Source of the DNA: JAFDZW01 sp035632315
Lineage (GTDB): Bacteria > Bacteroidota > Ignavibacteria > Palsa-1295
Assembly: GCA_035632315.1 (NCBI GenBank)
Contig: DASQGZ010000042.1
Location: forward strand, 1 to 64,000
Direction: 5' to 3'
DNA: 64,000 nucleotides
Positions 27,376-35,985 of this stretch are shown here, in pieces. A program made the position numbers and the translations under genes. Below the pieces are notes generated by a model, which was given only the letters and a program-made list of their open reading frames with translations, was not told the origin of the DNA and ran no database searches. Each line of letters opens with the position of its first letter. Within the stretch, counting starts at the first letter, position 1.

Positions 27376-27653
27376 TGGAGGGAGTCGATTTTAGTTGCTA
27401 ATGTCAGGTCGAGTTCCGTCACTCCGCCTGCCGAATGAGTTGACAAGGTCACGAAGACTTTATTATAGGAGTGCAAGAAAATATCAGGATGATGATCCAT
27501 CGCCTCTGCTTCAGTAGCGATCTTGCCAATAAATGCTACCGCAGAAAGAAAATTCTCGCATTTGAATTCTTTTTCGATTGATTTTTTTGAAGCAGCATAC
27601 ATCCAGCCGCTCGGCAGTTTTGAGGTTAGCTCCAAGTCGTTCAGAAGCTTCAT
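27372..27653 (-). CDS. Pterin-4a-carbinolamine dehydratase
   Basis: The 93-residue protein matches the PCD/DCoH family: a W near the start (GWMY), AEAMDHHPDIF with the catalytic His pair, YNKVFVTLSTHSAGGVTELD, and LATKID at the end. The enzyme dehydrates 4a-hydroxytetrahydropterin to recycle tetrahydrobiopterin after aromatic amino acid hydroxylation. No phenylalanine hydroxylase or pterin synthesis gene is near. It lies 3 nt after prfB and overlaps pepP by 4 bp, so prfB, this gene and pepP read as one operon. Confidence 0.92.
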   Translation of the reverse strand: MKLLNDLELTSKLPSGWMYAASKKSIEKEFKCENFLSAVAFIGKIATEAEAMDHHPDIFLHSYNKVFVTLSTHSAGGVTELDLTLATKIDSLH

Positions 27654-27656
27654 TGT

Positions 27657-28812
27657 TTATTCCAGTTCTTCGTCTGCTGTTTCGGTGACTTTCAATTTGC
27701 CGCCTTCATACAGCAGGTAGGTTTTCATGAAATCAGTGATGTCGCCGTTCATTACTGCCTGAACGTCGGTTTTTGCAACTTTCGTACGGTGATCTTTTAC
27801 CATCGTATATGGCTGGAAGACATACGAACGAATCTGCGCACCCCACGACGCTTTCATTTTTTTGCCTTCGATCGCGGCAAGGCGAGCTTCTTCTATTTCG
27901 CGATTGATCGCAGCGATTCGGCTCTTGAGCATTTTCATTGCGCGTTCGCCGTTCTGTAACTGAGAGCGTTCTTCCTGACATGCGGCAATAACAATGTTCT
28001 CTTTTCCTGTCGAATCAATATACCGATAGGTTAAACGAACAGCCGTCTCGACTTTATTGACATTCTGTCCGCCTTTGCCGCCAGAACGATATGTGTCTCG
28101 CTGCAAAAACGCAGGATTGATAACGATCTCTTCGTTACCTTCTTCTATCACAGGATACGCATAAACGCTTGCAAAGCTCGTATGGCGTCGGGCATTCGCA
28201 TCGAATGGGGAAATGCGTACAAGACGGTGGACTCCGTTCTCTGCTTTGAGATAGCCGAAAGCATTCTCGCCTTTAATTTCAAGCGTTGCAGATTTAATAC
28301 CGGCGCCTTCACCCGGGAGTTCGTCCATCATCGAAACTTTATATCCGTTCTGCTCGCCCCAACGGGTGTACATTCGTTCGAGCATTTCCGACCAGTCCTG
28401 CGCTTCAGTGCCGCCTTGTCCGGCATTGATTGTGAGAATGGCGTCTTTATGATCGTCCGGACCGGAAAGCATCACAGCAACTTCCTGCGCCGAGAGGACA
28501 TCTTCGATCTCTTGCAGTTCTTGATTAACTTGCGGGGCAAGTGATTCATCTTCCTCTGCAAGTTCGACAAGCGATTCGGAATCGTTTACGCGGGATTCCA
28601 GTGCACGAAATTCATCACGCTCTTTTTTCAAGCGTGTGAGTTCTTGCATTAACTTCTGGGCATTACGTTGGTCGCTCCAAAAATCGGGTGAGACGGACTG
28701 ATCTTCAAGCGCGGCAATGCGCTTTGCTTTTGAAGCAAGGTCAAAGAGAGTCGCCGAGTTCTGCAAGACGTGTCCGCAGGTCGGCAATAGAGATGGCTAT
28801 AAGTTCTGACAT
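27657..28812 (-). CDS. prfB: Peptide chain release factor 2, expressed through a programmed +1 frameshift
   Basis: RF2 terminates translation at UGA and UAA. The catalytic RSGGKGGQNVNKVE (GGQ) and the stop-recognition SPF in VRISPFDANA are present. The true start is ATG 28812, with AAGGA 7 nt upstream. Frame 0 reads 23 codons, ending ...LAELGDSL, then meets UGA at 28743-28741 in the context CTT-TGA-C. Slipping +1 joins it to the main frame at Asp (28742), giving 384 residues: join of 28812-28744 and 28742-27657. This restores the conserved N-terminal coiled segment (LRTRLAELGDSL-DLASKAKRIAALE), which a start at 28787 would lack. The SD-like element that stimulates slippage in E. coli is not obvious. 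Confidence 0.93.
28740..28746 (-). promoter_or_regulatory. prfB autoregulatory frameshift site CTT TGA C
   Basis: On the minus strand the sequence reads CTT (codon 23), TGA (28743-28741), C. This is the canonical RF2 slippery stop: low RF2 makes ribosomes pause at UGA and slip +1, raising RF2. The reading frames on both sides encode conserved RF2 sequence, which makes a sequencing error unlikely. Confidence 0.9.
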
Positions 28813-28843
28813 AATTATTCCTTAGTCAAGAGCCTAAAACGCA

Positions 28844-28871
28844 ATTATAATACAAATTGTCCCAAATCAAA
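28844..28871 (-). promoter_or_regulatory. Candidate sigma70-type promoter for prfB-pterin dehydratase-pepP
   Basis: A perfect -10 TATAAT (28849-28844) follows TTTGAT (28871-28866) with a 16-bp spacer. The predicted start would give a leader of about 25 nt before the AAGGA-ATG of prfB. It sits just after the stop of the upstream T9SS cargo gene. No experimental support. Confidence 0.5.
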
Positions 28872-28875
28872 CTAA

Positions 28876-31032
28876 TTATCTCAATACCATCACTGGAAGT
28901 CGCTTTGTCAACCCATTAGACCGAATCAAACAAACATACATTCCTGGTGGAAAACGTGAGGCATCCCATTGATAAGAATGCTCGCCTCCCTCTAACTCGC
29001 CGGAGAATAACTCGGCACATTCCTTTCCAAGAATATCCACTATGTTCAAATTAACAAATTCTCTCTGCGAATTCGAAAATGAAATGGTGCTTATAGATGA
29101 GGTTGGATTCGGGAAGCATCTAAAGCGATCCGTCATGAGAGTAGTCGGACGAACCTCGTTAACTCCAAAGTCAGAGAGGCTCCGACGTCCGACAGTGCAG
29201 GCATTGAAGTATCCAAATAGATATCCGTTAAATGTATATAAAAGATTTGAAGAACCGAATTGACTGTAGTATTGGTCTATCCGGGTCCAGCTTGCTCCGT
29301 CGTTCGTCGTCATGTATATTCCGCCATCCGTGCCTGCAAAAAGGGTATTCCCAATCGCCAGGAGAGTATTGATCACTTCTCGACCGCCAGGGAAAAATCG
29401 CACATTACTATGATTTCCCATTCGATAGAGACCGATATTCGTCCCGGCGAAGACACACGTGTCAGTGGCTGCGATGCAATTGATGCTCCAGCCGATCGAA
29501 AGGGTTACAAAGCCCTTCCAGGTTACACCCTGGTCAGTAGAATAAGAGATACCGTCGCCAAAGTCCGTGGCGAATACTTCCGAACCTCTTGAAGCGAAAC
29601 TGCTGAGGTTCAAAGGGAAAGTTTGATGGGCCCAAGTTTTGCCGGTATCCGTAGAAACATACGTACTGTCATTCCCATCGTTCGCAAGAAGATTCGACCC
29701 GATAACTGCGAGCCCGGTGATCTCTGTATCTTTTGACGGCGATCTGAGCTTTTGCCAATTGCTTCCGTAGTCTGTAGAAAGGAATAGGCCACTGGTAGTT
29801 TGAGCCCCTCCTGGATCAGGCGGCCTCTCAACACCTAAGAATAGGTTCGTACCGCCTGCGGCAAGAGAGGTTATCCAAGTGGCGGTGTTAACCAGCGGAG
29901 TAAGTGGAAGAGGGTACCAATTATCACCGTTGTTTGTCGTCGAATATACGCCGTCGGCAAGAGCGAAAAGGTGCGTGGTGGTTGATGCAAACTTGCCCAC
30001 CTGTGACCAGGAAAGTCCGTTTCCGCCCGTTGCTATCCAATGATCGCCGTTATCAATAGATCGGAAAATGCCTGCTCTGTCATCGCTCCCGGCATACAGA
30101 ACACCGCCTTCGCTCACAATTGTCGTTATAGGGCTGGCAGTCAATCCTGTGCAGATCGGTGTCCACGTATTTCCATTATCCGTTGACCTGAAGATGCTGT
30201 CATGATCTGTTGACATAAATACTGATCCGGAATTAAGTGTAACCCCAGTTATCATCCCAGTGTAGCTATCCATGGAATAGACTGTGTCCCAACTGGCTCT
30301 GTTATCAGTCGAACGAAAGAGCATGCTTGGAGAGGATACGGAACCTAAAGCGGCGGCAACAAAAATGGCTGAGTCACCGACTGCGATCGCATTGTTTATT
30401 CTGGAGATGCCAACGTTGATAATGTTCCATGTCGCCCCGTTAATAACGAGCGGAATGGTTGCAGTGTTAGAAGAGAATCCTCCAACGTAAAGGTTTGTGC
30501 TACGAATGGTAAGCGCATACGCTTGAGTAATACTGCCTATACTGTTTAAGCCGGTATCAATTTGTTCCCAGGTCTTACCTAGATCGATTGAGTAGATGAG
30601 ACCTCCCACGGTCGCTGCAAACACTGTCTTTCCGCTGGTGGCAAGTGCATTCACATAATTGTAATTGTAGTTCAACCCCGAAAAATCAACCTGTTGCCAG
30701 GTTTTCCCGTTATCGGTGGAATACAGGAGTCCTCCATTCTCAAGCCCGGCATAGATCGTTGTCCCGCTATATGCAAGCGCCTTGACAAACCAGTTAGAGG
30801 CAATATTCTTCCAACTGATCCCCTTGTCACTAGAGTAATAAATGCCTTCGCCATGTGTCCCGAGAAATACATTATCTCCATTTGCCACGATGCACCTCGC
30901 ATTCGCGTCAGTAGGGCCCTTAGTATCTACCCATTGAGCGAAAGCAGAGGGCACAATGCTAAGTGCGAGTCCAAGCACTAATGCAAGTAGGATGAATCGT
31001 TGTTTCATAGTCCGCTGCTTAAATGATTTCAT
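28876..31032 (-). CDS. Large secreted BNR-repeat beta-propeller protein with T9SS sorting domain
   Basis: The 718-residue product has a signal peptide; initiation may be at 31032 or at the internal ATG 31008 (MKQRFILLALVLG), which gives a more standard leader ending SAFAQ. I count eleven Asp-box motifs (such as SSDKGISW, STDNGKTW, SIDLGKTW, STDNGNTW, SIDNGDHW, STDTGKTW, TTNDGASW), enough for one or two sortilin-like propellers. The end is a T9SS type A domain: CFPNPTSS, NIVDILGKEC, and FPPGMYVCLI. It is a cell-surface or secreted protein with an unknown target. It starts 9 nt downstream of the ABC-2 permease stop. Confidence 0.85.
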   Translation of the reverse strand: MKSFKQRTMKQRFILLALVLGLALSIVPSAFAQWVDTKGPTDANARCIVANGDNVFLGTHGEGIYYSSDKGISWKNIASNWFVKALAYSGTTIYAGLENGGLLYSTDNGKTWQQVDFSGLNYNYNYVNALATSGKTVFAATVGGLIYSIDLGKTWEQIDTGLNSIGSITQAYALTIRSTNLYVGGFSSNTATIPLVINGATWNIINVGISRINNAIAVGDSAIFVAAALGSVSSPSMLFRSTDNRASWDTVYSMDSYTGMITGVTLNSGSVFMSTDHDSIFRSTDNGNTWTPICTGLTASPITTIVSEGGVLYAGSDDRAGIFRSIDNGDHWIATGGNGLSWSQVGKFASTTTHLFALADGVYSTTNNGDNWYPLPLTPLVNTATWITSLAAGGTNLFLGVERPPDPGGAQTTSGLFLSTDYGSNWQKLRSPSKDTEITGLAVIGSNLLANDGNDSTYVSTDTGKTWAHQTFPLNLSSFASRGSEVFATDFGDGISYSTDQGVTWKGFVTLSIGWSINCIAATDTCVFAGTNIGLYRMGNHSNVRFFPGGREVINTLLAIGNTLFAGTDGGIYMTTNDGASWTRIDQYYSQFGSSNLLYTFNGYLFGYFNACTVGRRSLSDFGVNEVRPTTLMTDRFRCFPNPTSSISTISFSNSQREFVNLNIVDILGKECAELFSGELEGGEHSYQWDASRFPPGMYVCLIRSNGLTKRLPVMVLR

Positions 31033-31041
31033 TTAAAAAAA

Positions 31042-31884
31042 TTAGAACTCTTTTTTTGAAAACGCATAGATTCCGAAAGAGAGGTAAATACAGCTCAATG
31101 CAAGTATCAACCCGATCGGCTCCCATTTAATCGGCATTCCAAGTATTGCATTTTTCATATTGTCGCCCATGTCGGATGCTTGTGGGAAGACATAGTACAT
31201 AATTCCTGCGATCTCAGAGAGAGTTGATTTCCCTCCGCCGCCAACAATACTTTCTATTCCACGCAGAATGGAAATGAGCCCCGAAATGAAAAATAAGCCG
31301 ATACCCACAATGATCGACAGAGCACTCGAACGCGAAAGAACGCTGATAAGAACAACGATCGAGTAAATGCCGGCATAGCCAAGCACAATAAATACAGTAC
31401 TCAGCAAAAAAGATATATTCCAAATGCCTAATGACAGCGATACAACGATCCACATTCCGAGAATGAACCAAAACGCTTCAATAGCAATGATAGAGAGACT
31501 TGCAATATATCTTCCGAAAAGATATTGCCACCTCGGTACGGGTTTTGAAAGCAGAATATCGATCGTGCCTTTTTCCATCTGAGAGGTAATAAATCCGGTC
31601 GTGGCAAACACACCGATACAGATCGTCATAAAATATAGAATGCCGGAGATGATCGTATAAAAAATATCGAGCACCGTTACCTGCATCACCGAAGCCATCG
31701 CACCGTTCGTGCCTCGCATCTTCGTCTGTTGAAATTGATTCATTGCCTCTTTGACCGATGAACTTTGGAAGACAAAAAAGGTGATGATTATAATGACTGA
31801 AGAAAAAATAAAGAATCCGACAAGCGTTTTCTTCGAACGTGCTTCTCGGTAAGTTTCTTCGATGATCGCTAAAAATTGTCTCAT
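31042..31884 (-). CDS. ABC-2 type transporter permease
   Basis: The 280-residue membrane protein has about six hydrophobic helices: near 20-40, a pair at 70-100, and then at 130-150, 160-185, 185-205 and 250-270. A cytoplasmic segment (SQMEKGTIDILLSKPVPRWQYLFGRY) matches the coupling region of ABC-2/NosY-like permeases. Substrate cannot be deduced. It starts 6 nt after the ATPase gene and forms the transporter with it; the T9SS cargo protein follows. Confidence 0.88.
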   Translation of the reverse strand: MRQFLAIIEETYREARSKKTLVGFFIFSSVIIIITFFVFQSSSVKEAMNQFQQTKMRGTNGAMASVMQVTVLDIFYTIISGILYFMTICIGVFATTGFITSQMEKGTIDILLSKPVPRWQYLFGRYIASLSIIAIEAFWFILGMWIVVSLSLGIWNISFLLSTVFIVLGYAGIYSIVVLISVLSRSSALSIIVGIGLFFISGLISILRGIESIVGGGGKSTLSEIAGIMYYVFPQASDMGDNMKNAILGMPIKWEPIGLILALSCIYLSFGIYAFSKKEF

Positions 31885-31890
31885 AGTATC

Positions 31891-32829
31891 TTAATTTGCT
31901 TCTGCACGTGTGACTTCAGGGCTTCCGATGAGTTGGATGAACATATCTTCAAGCGAAGAACGCTTCTGATGAATGTCTTCGATCAAGATACTATTTGAAC
32001 GTAGTTTGTCTATAAGAGCATTCAGCTCGGCGATCGAATCACACTCAACGACGAGCTTATTCTCCGCCTCATCCGCGGAAGAATGTGTGAGCAAATTGCG
32101 AGCAGCAACAAAATTCTCGGCTGATACTCGAAACTCGTAGATGTTTTTTTGCGAGGTCAGCGCATCGACCGTCCCTTCGGCAATGACTTTCCCTTGCCGC
32201 AATATCGCAACTCTATCGGAAATTCGTTCGACCTCCGAGAGAAGGTGTGAATTCAGGAATACGCTTTTTCCCTGATCTTTCAAATGCGTGAGTACGTCAC
32301 GAATCTCTTTACGGCCCACCGGATCGACGCCGTCGGTCGGTTCGTCAAGAATGATCAGATCGGGGTCATTGATAAGCGCCTGTGCAAGCCCGAGCCGCTG
32401 CATCATTCCTTTCGAGTATTTTCGGACTTTCATTGTCCGCCAGTCGTTCATTCCGACAAGATGAAGCGTTTCATCAATCCTCTGTGAAAGAACAGCTGAT
32501 TCGACATTGGAAAGTTTTCCAAAATAACTAAGAACTTGCTCGCCACTAAGGTGAAGAGGGTAGCGATGATTTTCCGGCAAATAACCGATCCGTTTCTTCG
32601 CGTCGATCGAACCGAGCGGATGACCAAGCAAATATCCAGAACCCGATGTGGGATAGACAATGCCGAGCAAACATTTAATAAATGTCGTTTTCCCGGCGCC
32701 GTTCGGACCGAGCAAGGAATATATCTCGCCGGGCTTGACCGAAAGCGAAACTCCTTGCAGCGCGGGTACGGCACTCGTGCCGCCACCGAAACGTTTTGCG
32801 AGACTATTGGTTGTAAGAATGTATTCCAT
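31891..32829 (-). CDS. ABC transporter ATP-binding protein
   Basis: The ATPase of the adjacent ABC-2 exporter. Walker A is GPNGAGKTT, the signature region is KYSKGMMQRLGLAQ (a degenerate LSGGQ typical of this subfamily), Walker B is LIILDEPTDGVDP, and the H-loop is LNSHLLSEVER. The C-terminal ~80 residues are the extra regulatory domain common in CcmA/NatA-like ATPases. The frame can be opened one codon earlier at TTG 32832, but ATG 32829 is the better start (312 aa). Confidence 0.92.
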   Translation of the reverse strand: MEYILTTNSLAKRFGGGTSAVPALQGVSLSVKPGEIYSLLGPNGAGKTTFIKCLLGIVYPTSGSGYLLGHPLGSIDAKKRIGYLPENHRYPLHLSGEQVLSYFGKLSNVESAVLSQRIDETLHLVGMNDWRTMKVRKYSKGMMQRLGLAQALINDPDLIILDEPTDGVDPVGRKEIRDVLTHLKDQGKSVFLNSHLLSEVERISDRVAILRQGKVIAEGTVDALTSQKNIYEFRVSAENFVAARNLLTHSSADEAENKLVVECDSIAELNALIDKLRSNSILIEDIHQKRSSLEDMFIQLIGSPEVTRAEAN

Positions 32830-32888
32830 CAATTATATTTCATCCGATGACGAATCTGAAGGTGTAAATATACCTAAATTATATTGCA

Positions 32889-33647
32889 ATGTTACGACGA
32901 CACGAAGAAAAGCTAGCCGTTATCACCGGAGCAGCAATCGGTAATGGCCGTGCAATGGCAAGCCGCCTTGCCGCGGAAGGAGCACAGGTGGTGATCGCCG
33001 ATATTTCCGAAGCAACGGAGACGTTATCTGAGATTTCAGACCAAAAAAATGTCCTGACTCCATTATATGTAGAAACTGACATCACCGATCCGTTTTCAGT
33101 ATCTAAACTCTCAGAAACGATAAAAGCAAGGTTCGGGCGCTTCGATATTCTCGTCAATAATGCCGGTGTGTATGATGAGGAACCATTCGAATTACTGACA
33201 TTCGAAAAATGGAAGAGTGTCATCGATGTAAATTTAAATGGATTATTTTTAATGAGCAAAGCGGCGCTTTCATCAATGAAAGAGCATCATTTCGGACGCA
33301 TCATTAATTTATCGAGCAATACCGTTTGGCTAGGGACGCCATTTCTCACGCATTATATTTCCAGCAAAATGGGAATTATCGGATTTACTCGTGCGCTTGC
33401 TGCCGAGGTAGGGCGTTTCGGGGTAACGGTCAATGCGATCACTGTCGGGCTGACGGCGACGCAACGACCTGCTGATTCAAAGTTCGGATCGTCAACAATG
33501 CTTGAGCATGTTCTGCCTGAGCAGGCGATCGCAAGAATGGAAACGCCGCAGGATATTGCCTCTGTCGTTTCCTTCTTGGCGTCAGACGATTCTGCGATCA
33601 TTACCGGGCAAACGATCAACGTCGATGGCGGTGCTGCACGCCACTGA
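32889..33647 (+). CDS. Short-chain dehydrogenase/reductase (SDR)
   Basis: A 252-residue classical SDR with cofactor motif TGAAIGNG (residues 13-20), NNAGVYD, catalytic Ser in NLSSNT, and the YISSK catalytic Tyr/Lys. The end (ITGQTINVDGG) is typical of FabG-like oxidoreductases. An Asp after the second strand (IADIS) favours NAD(H) over NADP(H) by general SDR rules. No pathway neighbour points to the substrate; a FabG role is possible but the fatty-acid gene cluster is absent here. Confidence 0.88.
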   Translation: MLRRHEEKLAVITGAAIGNGRAMASRLAAEGAQVVIADISEATETLSEISDQKNVLTPLYVETDITDPFSVSKLSETIKARFGRFDILVNNAGVYDEEPFELLTFEKWKSVIDVNLNGLFLMSKAALSSMKEHHFGRIINLSSNTVWLGTPFLTHYISSKMGIIGFTRALAAEVGRFGVTVNAITVGLTATQRPADSKFGSSTMLEHVLPEQAIARMETPQDIASVVSFLASDDSAIITGQTINVDGGAARH

Positions 33648-33695
33648 GGGAACTTCCGATAATCAATTTCTCTTATTTGTAGGCTTTTTGAATTC

Positions 33696-33767
33696 GGCGC
33701 CGTAGCCAAGTGGTAAGGCAGAGCTCTGCAAAAGCTCCATTCATCAGTTCAAATCTGATCGGCGCCT
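33696..33767 (+). tRNA. tRNA-Cys (anticodon GCA)
   Basis: The full cloverleaf can be drawn: 7-bp acceptor GGCGCCG/CGGCGCC, D-stem GCC/GGC, anticodon stem GAGCT/AGCTC with loop CTGCAAA (anticodon GCA at 33728-33730), T-stem ATCAG/CTGAT with TTCAAAT. The discriminator base is T, as required for tRNA-Cys. The CCA end is not encoded (CTC follows), so it must be added by nucleotidyltransferase. Confidence 0.96.
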
Positions 33768-33786
33768 CTCCTGTGTAAGTAGTCTG

Positions 33787-35373
33787 TTGTCAAGAAAGAA
33801 CAATACGTTGATCCGATCGCTGCGAATCATTGTCTTACTGGTGTTCATAGGTTTCCTCCCCAAATCTCTTTGCGCACAGGATTCGTCAGCAAGAAGTTCG
33901 AAAGTCAAACGCCAAAAGATTAACCTGGGAAGGCTTGTCAACTCACGATATTCCGAATTGGCTCCGATCATCTCTCCGAACGGAAAATTACTATTTTTTA
34001 CGATGGGGAAGGAGAATCCGGCTAATCTTGGCGAAGAGCATTTACAAGATTGCTACGTTTCCCATTTATTGCCGAACGGTAAATGGTCGGCGCCAAAGAA
34101 TCTCGGCGTACCGATCAATTCTACGGGCAACGACGCAATTCAAGGTGTTTCGCCCGATGGCCGAACACTCTTTATTAAAAACTTTGTGTATAATGAAACC
34201 AGCGGACTTTGCTTTGCCAGGCTTGACTCTACGGGAAACTGGAGGATTACGCCGATCACGATCAACGGATATTCTAATTCCAGCCGGCTTTCCTCGCAAT
34301 GCATCAGTGTCAATGGAGACTATATCATTGTTTCGATCGAACGGGAAGATGGCTATGGCGGGCTTGATCTGTATGTTTGCAAGTTAATTGATAGAGCAAA
34401 GAATATCTACGGGCCACCCCAAAACTTAGGTCTTGTGCTTAATACGCAGGCAGATGATTTTGCTCCGTTCCTTGCCGCGGACAGCAAGACACTTTATTTT
34501 TCATCACGAGGGCGCGGAGGATACGGCGATGCAGACGTTTTTGTCACCAAACGGCTCGACGACTCGTGGGTGAATTGGACAGCGCCAAAAAATATGGGTC
34601 CTGATATTAACACAGAAGGGATGGATGCATATTACAGCGTACCCGCGTCAGGCGACGTTGCGTATTTTTCGTCGTTGAATGGCTCCAATGGACTTGATCT
34701 GTATAAGATCGAACTGTTACCTGACGAGCGTCCTGACCCGGTGATGCTTCTGCAAGGCAAGGTGACAAATGCTGCCGGAGAAATGATCCATGCTTCGGTC
34801 ATGGCAACCGATCTGAAAATGAATATGGAGATCGCCCGCTCGGAATCTTCAGAAGGTTTAGGCGAATTCTTTCTTGTCCTGCCGAGCGACAACAATTATC
34901 GCATATCTGTTTCTGCAACCGGGTATTTGCCATATAGCACAGAGGTCGATGTCCCAAGCACATTACAATCTTCGGATACGTCAATTTCTGTCATTCTTGA
35001 TACCATTGGCGTGGGAAGCGTTGCGACGATAGAAGATATCTATTTTGATTTTAACCAGGCAACTTTAAAACCCGAATCATTTTTTTCTCTCGATGCACTT
35101 TCGGAGTTGCTTCGGTCCAACCAAAAATGGATCGTTAGAATTGAAGGATATACCGATAGCGTTGGAACAATTGAATTTAATAAGCGTCTATCCTTTGAGC
35201 GCGCCAGATCAGTTGTCGAGTATCTTGTGAGTAAACATATTGAATTAAAGCGCCTTGAAGCTGTTGGCTTTGGCCCGGATGACCCTGTCGCTGACAATAG
35301 TACCGAAGAAGGGCGCAGGAAAAACCGGCGTGTTGAATTTCGGATCGTAAAAATATCGGGTGAAGAAAAATAA
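33787..35373 (+). CDS. OmpA-family protein with PD40 beta-propeller repeats
   Basis: The 528-residue product has a signal peptide (IIVLLVFIGFLPKSLCAQ), then PD40/WD40-like repeats (LFFTMGKEN, LYFSSRGRGGYGDAD, AYFSSLNGSNGLDLYKI), a carboxypeptidase-regulatory-like fold (LQGKVTNAAGE), and a C-terminal OmpA domain that binds peptidoglycan (IYFDFNQATLKPES, EGYTDSVG, NKRLSFERARSV, NRRVEF). The architecture is like PorE/P60-type proteins that tie T9SS or outer-membrane complexes to the wall. No ATG precedes the signal peptide in frame; initiation must be at TTG 33787 or TTG 33808. It begins 19 nt after tRNA-Cys. Confidence 0.88.
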   Translation: MSRKNNTLIRSLRIIVLLVFIGFLPKSLCAQDSSARSSKVKRQKINLGRLVNSRYSELAPIISPNGKLLFFTMGKENPANLGEEHLQDCYVSHLLPNGKWSAPKNLGVPINSTGNDAIQGVSPDGRTLFIKNFVYNETSGLCFARLDSTGNWRITPITINGYSNSSRLSSQCISVNGDYIIVSIEREDGYGGLDLYVCKLIDRAKNIYGPPQNLGLVLNTQADDFAPFLAADSKTLYFSSRGRGGYGDADVFVTKRLDDSWVNWTAPKNMGPDINTEGMDAYYSVPASGDVAYFSSLNGSNGLDLYKIELLPDERPDPVMLLQGKVTNAAGEMIHASVMATDLKMNMEIARSESSEGLGEFFLVLPSDNNYRISVSATGYLPYSTEVDVPSTLQSSDTSISVILDTIGVGSVATIEDIYFDFNQATLKPESFFSLDALSELLRSNQKWIVRIEGYTDSVGTIEFNKRLSFERARSVVEYLVSKHIELKRLEAVGFGPDDPVADNSTEEGRRKNRRVEFRIVKISGEEK

Positions 35374-35375
35374 AT

Positions 35376-35867
35376 ATGGACCCCAAACAAAAGCATCAGA
35401 TCGAAGAGTACGCAAAAGAGGAGGCTGGCAAGCTCGGCTTGGTAATTCTTCATTCTAACTTCAGGGGGAGCAGCCAGCGGCCTATCATAGAGATAACCCT
35501 TGACGGTGACAGGGCAATACTGGTTGAAGATTGCGAGAAGGTTAGCAAGTCAATACTGCAATTTATTGATAATCTGGTAAATAACGCAGTTAATTACCGA
35601 CTCGATGTATTATCTCCAGGGATTGATGAACCATTGAATTATGATTTTCAGCTTAGAAGAAGCCTCGAAAAGACAATTGCCGTAAAATATAGGGCTGGCG
35701 AATCGATCGTTGAAAAAAAAGGGAAACTTGTCCATTATGATGATTTTCAGATTGGAATTTTAGAAACAGCCGCCTCCTCACGATCAGGGAAGTCAAAAGA
35801 TGAACGGGTCACGACAATTGCACGAGCGGACATAAGTTCAATGAATCAAGTAGCTGTGATTCGGTAA
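35376..35867 (+). CDS. rimP: Ribosome maturation factor RimP
   Basis: The 163-residue protein assists 30S subunit assembly. The N-terminal domain has the SQRPIIEITLDGD strand and DCEKVSKSI, followed by YRLDVLSPGIDEPL, the family's central motif (usually VSSPGLDRPL). The C-terminal SH3-like domain is shortened and diverged (GKLVHYDDFQIGIL). It starts 2 nt after the OmpA gene, and the standard rimP-nusA-infB order follows. Confidence 0.92.
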   Translation: MDPKQKHQIEEYAKEEAGKLGLVILHSNFRGSSQRPIIEITLDGDRAILVEDCEKVSKSILQFIDNLVNNAVNYRLDVLSPGIDEPLNYDFQLRRSLEKTIAVKYRAGESIVEKKGKLVHYDDFQIGILETAASSRSGKSKDERVTTIARADISSMNQVAVIR

Positions 35868-35943
35868 ATAATGGAACCGGAGTGAATTTTCGGGCTGATT
35901 TTACTGTTACATAATATCTCAAAAGCTGTTTTTCGGTATTCAG

Positions 35944-35977
35944 CAGACTTTGGGTGCCAAAGTCTGTTTGTATTTTA
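35944..35977 (+). terminator. Terminator-like hairpin in the nusA leader (possible attenuator)
   Basis: CAGACTTTGG (35944-35953) pairs perfectly with CCAAAGTCTG (35957-35966) around GTG, followed by TTTGTATTTTA. It lies inside the rimP-nusA gap, only about 9 nt before the nusA ATG. It has the form of an intrinsic terminator placed within an operon. Confidence 0.6.
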
Positions 35978-35985
35978 GGCTGTTT

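Noticed and set aside
33781..33807. Possible missing ATG start for the OmpA protein
   Set aside because: No ATG exists in frame between the tRNA and the signal peptide; I report TTG instead of assuming a sequence error.
35950..35985. TTG-initiated 12-residue extension of NusA
   Set aside because: It lies within the nusA leader hairpin; ATG 35986 gives the normal N-terminus.
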